Below, one piece after another: positions 56,751 to 64,000 of a stretch of DNA of 64,000 nt. Source of the DNA: Grammothele lineata (lineage: Eukaryota > Basidiomycota > Agaricomycetes > Polyporales > Polyporaceae); contig NDFF03000089.1 in NCBI GenBank assembly GCA_002150815.3, forward strand, positions 1 through 64,000, given 5' to 3'. Position 1 is the stretch's first letter. The number at the start of each line of letters is the position of its first letter. The notes below the pieces were generated by a model that was not told where the DNA came from, made no database searches, and was given only the letters and a program-made list of their open reading frames with translations. The translations under genes and the position numbers were made by a program.

Positions 56751-58104
56751 TGTCTCTATAAAATGTCGGTCAAAGTCCATATGAGCACAGGTACAGGCGA
56801 TAATACCTGACGTGTTCCCCGATAAAAGGTGAAAAGCGAAGAGTTGGTTATGCTGGTAAAAGACGCTTGAGTCAGCGACGAATCCGAGTTTGTCGCAACC
56901 GTCGCAACGACCTCGGACCTGCAAAGAGGCGCCTGCAATGTGCATCACGATCAGCGGAAGCTATCTGGCCAGTGACATCACACGTCACTGCGTCGCATTA
57001 CGCTGCGTGACGACACTGTGACGACCCGAGAGAGGTGGCCCATGGGGACAGGCAGCGCCCGCTAGCCGGTGTCCAGCTGAGGTAATCCGGCTTGGAGGCG
57101 GCATGTCCGTTATCTGTTGCTCGGAAGAGACCGCAGACATCTCGGAGCAACTCGTGGGAGGCTACCTCAGGCTATTGACGCCTCACGAGTACCTTGAAGT
57201 CCAGCCCAACAAAGCCCTACAGAGCCGAACAGTGCTGAGTCAGACTCGCTTCTACTCGCCAAAAAACGTACTGCCATCTTCGGTCAGCAGCTGGCGTCTA
57301 ATATCGGATGTAGGGCGTACTTGCTCTAACATTGCTAGTGTAACTGCCCTCGCGCATCTCACTTTTGGCATGTGCTCCTCTCACAAATCTTGTAGAGGAT
57401 TGTTGAAACTACATTTTGGCCGGAGGATTTGTTCGAATGTGCAAAATCTTCACAACTATGGGGTTTACTGAAAATCGTTCCGGCGCCACTTCAGTTTATT
57501 TGATGTTCATGCCATTTGCTGAATTCCAGAGCGTTCACTGAAGAAACTGTGCCAGGATCTGACTGCAAAGCCCAACATGCAGAGCGACGGCTATATCCGA
57601 CGACAATCACCGTGCTAGCAAGGTACCGTAGGCGGAGTGAGCTGAGAGTGATGGGTTCGACGAGCATGCTGTGCTACGGAGGAGAGAGGCTGAAGTCGGG
57701 ATACTTGTACTCCGACATATCCCGTAGATAACGAGGTAGACCGGGATGCCCGACCGTTATCTCTTCTCGCGTCGGTGCAAGTGATCACAGCGCGCTCGGA
57801 CGCGCGCTAGCCCGCTAGGGCGGGCGCTGCCTGGGACCACTGGGCCTGGCCCAGCGGGCTTCGACTCGTCTCCTCGTTCGTCCGCACCGTCATTCGCGCC
57901 GTCGCTTATGCAATTCGTGGTATACGTCCCACACTTGTCCCACACTGCTTCTCACAAACGTCTGATATCGCAAGCTTCATTCTCTAACTTTCATACTACT
58001 TATTGTCCACATCAGACTGCTAAATCTTTCCGGCTTCCTCAGGCTCCACGCTAGCCCGCGTCCGTCGTCCTCTATCTCTGCCACTAGCCTCGGAACTCCT
58101 TGCC
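56751..58104. other. Intergenic region with a GC-rich hairpin
   Basis: Promoter side of the HET gene and the 3' flank of hydrophobin 2. Inverted arms AGCCCGCT (57809-57816) and AGCGGGCT (57853-57860), with an inner CTGGGCC/GGCCCAG pair, form a GC-rich stem-loop. Open stretches around 57100-57470 do not look like a real protein. Confidence 0.45.
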
Positions 58105-58545
58105 TATGCACTGACGGGAAGACACCCGATGGAAATGAGGCTGCCTGAAACGCTCTAGGTAAGTAGGAGTTCTCTTCTCCCGTGCAAGATTACAGCTCGA
58201 AGCTCACCGTGCGAGTTGTCCTGGCAGCACACGGTGTTGGCGGAGCTAGTCAGACACGCCCGTAGACGTAAGCTCTTGTACTATCTTGGACAAGTATTCG
58301 GGAACTTACCAAGAGTCGCCAGTGCCGACGCCAATGACGGTGACGGGCGAGCATGTCAAGCCGACGAGCGCGTCCACGTCCTGGACGACAACCCCGATCG
58401 AGGAAAGGATGGCCGCCGCGGAGGGGTCGCTCGCCTTCTCGACGGAGTCACAGCACTGGAGCGCGCCGGTGCTGCAGGTCTGGGCGAAGACGGCGGGGGT
58501 GGCGACGGCAAGGATTGCGGCGACGGAGAACAGCTTGGAGAACAT
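58105..58545 (-). CDS. Class I hydrophobin 2
   Basis: Exons 58310-58545, 58208-58245 and 58105-58145 (236, 38 and 41 nt, identical in length to hydrophobin 1) give 104 residues with the same signal peptide and eight cysteines. It differs from hydrophobin 1 only at a few sites (DPSAAAILSS for DPAAAAILAS, NSH for NSF, VSA for VNA). Intron 1 has a normal GTAAGT donor. The high identity extends into the upstream DNA, so this is a recent duplication; the intervening HET gene shows that it was not a simple adjacent tandem event. TATA box at 58623-58630. Confidence 0.93.
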
Positions 58546-58622
58546 GGCAAAGGTGAGAGATGGCTGGGTAGTGAACGTCTGGTGAGTGTTCGCTGGTGAC
58601 TTTCCCGGAGAGAACGGGCGAC

Positions 58623-58630
58623 TTTTTATA
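58623..58630 (-). promoter_or_regulatory. TATA box of hydrophobin 2
   Basis: Minus-strand TATAAAAA, 78-85 nt upstream of the start codon; equivalent to the box of hydrophobin 1. Confidence 0.7.
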
Positions 58631-60333
58631 CGTGCTGGGGACTGCTCCTTGGTTCAACGTGGCTTACGTGTAGGACGAGAACACGACGTAAACACCGTCG
58701 CTCCACCGCCGGAGAACCTTCCTCCCTTCCAGCTACAGGCGCGGCTTGAGTGCAATTCTGCTCATCAAGTCCGCTCCACCTGCCGGTTTGCTCGTCAATC
58801 TTTACGATGCTCTCCGTGTGACGCAGCGTCAGCGCCCTTGTTCCTGAGCCCTCGTATTCTAGGTGCGTAATGCGCATCTCCGCGGCCAGCCGGGACGTTT
58901 TCTGAGGTCTCTTCGCACATGCTCCACAGCGTCCTCTTCCAGACCTCCTCAAAACAGGAATGCGCATATGCACGTACACGCAAGGGGGCGCCCGGAGACA
59001 GCACTGCTCTTCGTCTCACGCTCCCGTTGAACCTCCACCCTGAAGTCCACAAACGCTCACGCCGATTTTTATCTCGGTATGTGCGCTCAGCGCTGTTTGC
59101 CCAGTTCATCAGTCTCGTTGACGACGAGATCTAAGCTGAGCGGCCCTTCATGTGCGTATCCATACGCAGCTTGTCGGGTACGTCATGCGCTCTCTATCGC
59201 CGCGATGACGCCAGTGTTCAGCGTGTGTGGAAATAGCAAACAAAGCAGAAGCCCATCCCACGGACGTACTCTCCGGAAGGGCGTCAAGATGCAATACTAG
59301 CTCCTATCCTCATGCGTCGGACGGCATGTTCTTTTTACGGCTCGGACGACCCTGCGCATTGCCGTCCTCTCGTCAGGCAATGAAGTCATCGACCTCCGCC
59401 GCGCCTCGCGCTTCCCGGGTTGCTTCCCAGAGCTCCATGAAGCCGTCGGCTTAACTGTCAACTTTATTCTCCTCGTTCTGTGGCACCGCAACGAGCCCTC
59501 AAGATGCATCTATTCAGTGGCTGTGGAGTCTCCCCGGCCGCCTCTCGACGTCTCTCGGCTCTTTCCTCGTGCTCACTTGCGCTCTCTCCACCCTTCTGTG
59601 CCGTTTTACCCCCATCGGTGCACGGCACCCGGGAATAAACCAAGTCGGCACGACCAACACATACACACACCTCGGCATACGCGCTGCCCTGTCGGCGGCT
59701 TGCTACTCCGCCCAGCCATTCCGGCTACCAACACCTCTGCGCGCGTCCGGTTGCATCCGTTCGCACCGTCCGTGATATTTCCGCCGCCACGCATGCGTGC
59801 GTTCATCTCCGGACACGGTGAAGTCATCGCTCATCACCAGCACCCAGAATAGCTCGGCCTGTCCGCAACATGCGTACGCCCTCGTCATAGCTGGAAGAGG
59901 CTGGCTTCTCCCGCCTGGCGCCTCTCCGGCGCGGTCGCTGAATTTGGGCGACGCTGTACGGTACGTCTACGTCTCGTGTGTATGTGGCGCTCGAACGTAG
60001 CGGCTGCGCTGACGCTCGCCGTCCAGCCCGTGCCGACTCCACGGTGCCGTACAGTCGCGTACTTCTCGTGCGCTCGACGGTCTCGAGGTGGTAGGATTGA
60101 GGCACGGGTAGCCACTCAATTCAAAGGGCGACATGCGGGACGTCGAAGTCCAGACGTCGTTGTCGTTGAACTTCGTCTGCACGTCCGACAGGCTCCTGAT
60201 TCAGCACCTGTACGTCTACCCAGACGTCAGCCCTTGAGGCCTTGTTCGCGACGTCGCCAGAGCTCATGACATCACGCCCGCGTCAACGTCCGTCCTACGC
60301 TCAAACCTCGCCACGCCGCCTCGCCGAGACACC
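58631..60333. other. Divergent promoter region of hydrophobins 2 and 3
   Basis: No gene. The left half carries the duplicated upstream sequence of hydrophobin 2, including GGTACGTCATGCGC near 59180 and the 17-bp element at 59380-59396. The right half carries the shortened element at 59819-59829 and leads to the TATA box of hydrophobin 3. Confidence 0.55.
59380..59396. repeat. Shared 17-bp element upstream of hydrophobin 2
   Basis: ATGAAGTCATCGACCTC, identical to 54507-54523; see there. Confidence 0.6.
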
Positions 60334-60340
60334 TATAAAA
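60334..60340 (+). promoter_or_regulatory. TATA box of hydrophobin 3
   Basis: TATAAAA on the plus strand, 85-91 nt upstream of the start codon at 60425. Confidence 0.7.
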
Positions 60341-60424
60341 CCCCTCCTTCTCGTCCCCAATCCCTCACTCGAACACCGCCCACCGCACCTGTTCAAGTAC
60401 AACTACCACCACCACACCACCACA

Positions 60425-60911
60425 ATGTTCGCCAAGCTCACCTTCGCCCTCTCCGCCCTCACCATCCTTGCCGCCGCCACCCCCACGCCCGGCGGCTCCG
60501 GGGGCACCGAGCCCGCGAGCTCCTGCTCGACCGCCCCGGTCCAGTGCTGCGAGTCGACCGGGAAGGCATCCGACCCGGGCATTGCCTCCGTCCTTGCCGG
60601 CTTGGGCGTGACGGTGCAAGATGTGGACGCGCTCGTGGGCTTGACGTGCTCTGCGATTAGCGTCGTTGGGGTTGGGAGTGGGGCGAGCTGGTACGTGGCG
60701 CGCCCTAGTTCTGGACCTTGTTGGGTGGGGGGTGTGGATGTGTTCTGATCGTTCGGTCTTACAGCGACGCCAGCGCAGTGTGCTGCCAGGACAACAGCCT
60801 CGGTGAGTTTTCGCGATGCCTCAACGTCCGCGTTAGCTCAGTACCGATGCTGATTTGGATGCAGGCGGCGTTGCTGCTATCGGCTGTGTCCCCGTCGACC
60901 TCAGCTCTTAA
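60425..60911 (+). CDS. Class I hydrophobin 3
   Basis: Exons 60425-60690, 60765-60802 and 60865-60911 give 116 residues. MFAKLTFALSALTILAAATP is the signal peptide, followed by a Gly/Ser/Pro stretch and the eight-cysteine core (SSCSTAPVQCCESTGKASDP, then LTC, CDASAVCCQDNSLG, IGCVPVDLSS). Intron positions and phases match hydrophobins 1 and 2, and exon 2 is again 38 nt, so all three share an ancestor. This copy is diverged, has a longer mature N terminus and lies divergent to hydrophobin 2. Confidence 0.93.
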
Positions 60912-61827
60912 ACCCACCATCACCACCCGAAGACTCAAGGGAGGCGGGATAACGAGAAGTCGTAGGAAGAGCCGAAGGTGTTCGTTGACCGCGCGTTTCC
61001 ACGATGTACGATACGCTCACCGAGTTCGAAGTTCGATGTGATCGAGTCCCCGTGCACCACAGTCTTGTGAGAATGAGTGCGAGCCATCGTCCACTTGATA
61101 CCACACATGGCGAGGTCCCATCCACCTGCCCGAGTCCTTGCGTACCGGAGAGTTCGTCGCAAGTGCATGAATCTGATATCCCATATCCGTGACGGTGAAG
61201 GTCAAGCTTCGAGCGTGTCCATCCGACCACGTGAGTGTGACACGACGCGTCGCTCTGTTCGAGGCTCGAGGTTCGCGAACCCGGATTTCCGCCTTGCTTC
61301 ATGTATGTAGCCGGCAACACGGTCATGATGGTAAAGAGAGTCGAGCACTCCAGTGGTGACTTTCGCTATATGCGACCAGTTTCCCAGCGCCATAAAGAGG
61401 ACTGAGGGACGAATTGGTAATTCACGGCGTGAAGCTGAACGTTCGGGGGTTGACGTTCCTCGCACACGACGACTCGGAGCAGAGCGGAGACGCTGTGCGC
61501 GCCTGCGTTGGCGTATACGTATGCATGCATGAATTAACCCGTCGAGCGGACGGCTATCGATACAGTCAATGGCGCGGTGCTGCTGGGAACGGTGGTGGTA
61601 GTAGTGGCGATGTGGTAAATAACGAACAAACCGATATTGGTATCCTCCGCGCGTGAGCGACGTAATAATCCTCCGGATCCCATCCTAAATTCCTCTTGCA
61701 TAACTTGCAACTACGCTGGCGACACGCGGCCACGCGACCACGGCGCGACGCGGGCCTCACTGGAACTCGACCGTGAACGTCTACGCAAAACCACACCCCA
61801 TCAGCCCTCCCCCCACAAACGCCCACA
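60912..61827. other. Intergenic region
   Basis: Between hydrophobin 3 and the 3' end of secreted protein B. A minus-strand open stretch near 61017-61205 (MTFTVTDMGYQIHALATNSP) has some protein character, but no start/stop context or splice partner could be found. Confidence 0.45.
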
Positions 61828-63165
61828 TCAAGTAGCAAAACTCACCACCCCATCCGCCCCCCCATACACCCCCTCAAACACCCCCCGATCCCCCACCAGC
61901 GCAAACGCCCCCGAGCCCGGCACGTACACCGCCTTCACGCCCTTCGCGGCCTTGCCGTCCGCGTTCACCCACGACGGCCTGAGCGTCGTCGTGCCGTCGG
62001 AGTTTAGGACGAGGCGCCAGATGGCGGACTCGGCGGGGGAGGTGGGGGCGCTTGTGGCGCGGGCGAAGGAGTTGGGGGTGGGGGAGGCGGGGCCGCGGGG
62101 TTCTGGGTTGGGGGAGGATGGGGTGGTGAGCAGGTGTTGGAGGATGGAGATGAGAAGGTGAGGAAGGGGAGAGATCCGTTCGGAGGTGCTCCCCCGCCCC
62201 ATTAGGGAGCACGATGGCGCGGAGGATCCTCCTCAAAGAGCTAGCTCGGGTACGCCCCATACTGCCGCACGAGCTCGAAGCCGCACAGGTGTGACGGATC
62301 CCGTGTCGCTCGCTCGCGCCGGCCCACATGAACGGCGTCATGGGGCTGGGGAGCCTCCTCAAAGAACTTGAGCACGCCTGGCGCTACCGCACGAGCACGG
62401 CTGTGACGAAACCCACCACACCACGGCACCACCCCAACATGTCTGCGACGAGCGCGCAACACGCATTTCTGAACGCGTCTGAAGAGAGGAAGAGACGTAC
62501 CTTGCATGACACCGGCGAGGTAGACGAAGTTGGCGCTGCCCGCTGCGAGGTCCGTGCCTTGGTTCGAGTATCCGGTGACGCCGCCGACGAAGGGGAAATC
62601 CGAGAATCCGTTCTTTGGCGGAACAACTGAGCCATACTTGCACCCGCCAAAGAACAGAACGACTCACCAGCGCAAGGAGGTCGAACGGCGCACTCGCCGC
62701 ACGCTTACACGCCCCCGGAAGCTGCACAGCGAGCGCCTGCGCAGGGTCCGTCGTGAACCCATACTCCCCAAACGCGTTCCCCGTCCTCGCGATATATCCA
62801 GCCCCCACATTCTCGACCTGCGCCCGCACGAGCGCCCTCCTCGGGCCACACGCCACTGCCGAGTTCGCATTGAGCGCGAGGGCAGAGGGGGCGGGGGACG
62901 CGGGCGGGGCTTGGCGGACGACGCGCATGCGGGTGGGGCGGTTGGGCGGGAGGCCGCGGGCGAGGCGTTGGGCGTTGGTGAGTGGGACGGAGGGGTTGTA
63001 TGCGAGGGCGTGGGGGACGGTCGAGGCGGGGTTGGTGTCGCGCGAGAGGAGGAGGCGGGCGGAGGGGACGGGGCTGGGGGCGGGGCGTTGGGCGGAGGCG
63101 GGGGAGGCGAGGAGGGAGAGGGAGAGGACGGCGAGGAGGAGGGCGCGTGCGGCGGAGGCGAACAT
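61828..63165 (-). CDS. Secreted protein B of unknown function (paralog of secreted protein A)
   Basis: Exons 62668-63165, 62501-62612 and 61828-62102 give 294 residues. MFASAARALLLAVLSLSLLA is the signal peptide, followed by a proline-rich stretch, then YIARTGNAFGEYGFTTDPAQ, NGFSDFPFVGGVTGYSNQGT, and a C-terminal domain with SAIWRLVLNSDGTTTLRPSW and GSGAFALVGDRGVF. Exon 2 has the same length (112 nt) and phases as in protein A. Intron 1 is 55 nt; intron 2 is 398 nt against 59 nt in the paralog and contains short direct repeats (CCTCCTCAAAGA at 62229-62240 and 62354-62365). The gene has no counterpart of the last small exon of protein A. Function unknown. Confidence 0.75.
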
Positions 63166-64000
63166 GGCGAGTGACGCGAAAGGAAATAGAAAGGGAAAAG
63201 AGAGTGTGGTAGAGAGTGTTCTGGCTAGAATGTGCTGGGGCTGGGCCCAGGAGAAGGACAGACGGTTGCGAGTCCGGCGGGAGGTCTTGAGGACGTCGTT
63301 GGACGAAGAGAGATGTGGTCAACGGCGGCGGGGCGGGACGCACGTAATAAGCTTTGCGGGGAGCGGCTGGCGCGAGCGGGCGAGCGAAGAAGGGCCCGAG
63401 CAGCGTCCGTCGCCGAACGTTGGGCCAAGCCGCCGCCAATCCCGCCGCGGTCAGCCTCCTTCTCTTCGGCTGCCTCGATGAGGGTCGGCGTCTTGTCAGG
63501 CCCTCAGCTCATGCCAGCGTCCAGGGTAGAGGTCTGTCTGATTTTGTCTGCGATGCCCTGCATCAGCTCAAGCCAGACGATTGAACGGCGGACAGTACTT
63601 GCTAGCTTATTTACTATCCTAGTTCCCTTCAGCCCCGTTCTGCCATTGCGAACTAAGGTGGACGCCGTGGAGGTTTCCCTTTGACGCTCCCGATACCCCT
63701 GCAACAGAGTTTTGCTATCCAAGTGACCAACGTACTTGTTTACCATCCCTGTCTGTCTGGCCGCGTCGTGAATCTTCTCTGGCGGTGGGTGTTCGCATGA
63801 AGGCTCGCAGCTAAGCGTCCGCGGGCCATCGTGCGGGTTTGCCGCTCGCGCCGGCAAGACCCGACAGATGACGTCATCTTCATGACGCCTGTTGACCAAG
63901 GTGCTCTCGCAGCTCTAGCGCTCACTGCTCAGCGAGCGAAGACCTCGTTCTCCCCTCACGCGTCTCTTCCGACCGCTATGCCTTATCTTTTGCTCTCCTT
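63166..64000. other. Intergenic region to the window end
   Basis: Promoter side of secreted protein B. Nothing else is supported; a gene beginning past 64000 cannot be excluded. Confidence 0.45.

Noticed and set aside
57103..57471. Plus-strand open frame of 122 codons
   Set aside because: No signal, domain or promoter; the stretch between the HET gene and hydrophobin 2 looks noncoding.
62613..62667. Using the nearer CAG acceptor for intron 1 of secreted gene B
   Set aside because: It would make a 41-nt intron and the wrong frame; the downstream AAG acceptor restores the segment homologous to gene A.
1..64000. tRNA, rRNA and CRISPR content
   Set aside because: I looked for T-loop-like GTTCGA contexts, rRNA-like blocks and regularly spaced repeats and found no convincing case; a covariance-model scan would be needed to exclude tRNAs.

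Overview
The window is nuclear DNA of a filamentous basidiomycete, most likely an Agaricomycete (a mushroom or wood-decay fungus). The reasons are the GC-rich, densely packed genes with many short GT-AG introns of about 50-85 nt, class I hydrophobins, a CAP59/CMT1-type mannosyltransferase, a HET-domain protein, an expanded F-box-like family and Ty3/Gypsy debris. Gene structures were built by hand from splice consensus, frame continuity and comparison between paralogs inside the window. Every multi-exon model closes in frame.

Layout. 1-2835: the 5' part of a minus-strand Ty3/Gypsy retrotransposon (416-bp LTR, gag, start of pol with the protease), cut by the window edge. 2864-3655: a small unknown gene. 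3.7-8.0 kb: gene-poor, with a 123-bp repeated coding relic. 8.1-14.9 kb: two divergent genes for long disordered proteins; the leftward one is a 1381-residue protein with three ENWDD(D/E)F motifs. 17.5-19.1 kb: a membrane-anchored CMT1-like mannosyltransferase. 19.3-24.8 kb: three tandem F-box-like genes, the first broken by a solo LTR. 25.3-30.4 kb: formamidase (8 exons, one of 9 nt), a Kre9/Knh1-like small secreted protein, an F-box relic and a metallo-beta-lactamase-fold hydrolase. 31.3-34.4 kb: two more F-box-like genes. 34.4-39.8 kb: gene-poor. 39.8-43.1 kb: a 12-exon, 515-residue G-alpha subunit with a large glycine-rich insertion and an altered switch II. About 45.6 kb: a candidate short secreted peptide. 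47.4-50.6 kb: two more F-box-like copies, one frameshifted. 51-63 kb: a secreted-protein cluster of three class I hydrophobins and two paralogous secreted proteins of unknown function, with a HET-domain gene in the middle.

How it fits together. The core genes (G-alpha, mannosyltransferase, the ENWDDDF protein) are single copy. The rest is accessory and shaped by duplication. Seven F-box-like paralogs (plus one relic) share one phase-1 intron. Hydrophobins 1 and 2 are a recent duplication that carried roughly 900 bp of upstream DNA. The two unknown secreted genes bracket the hydrophobin cluster.

The most notable sequence-level observations are: (a) the Gypsy element carries a canonical -1 slippery heptamer exactly at the gag stop, and a primer-binding site matching its own predicted RNA 5' end, which points to Tf1-type self-priming; (b) the solo LTR contains two copies of a 48-nt unit, one interrupted by a 57-nt GT-AG intron-like segment and the other lacking precisely that segment; (c) the G-alpha protein lacks the catalytic glutamine of switch II. 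No tRNA, rRNA or CRISPR was recognised.
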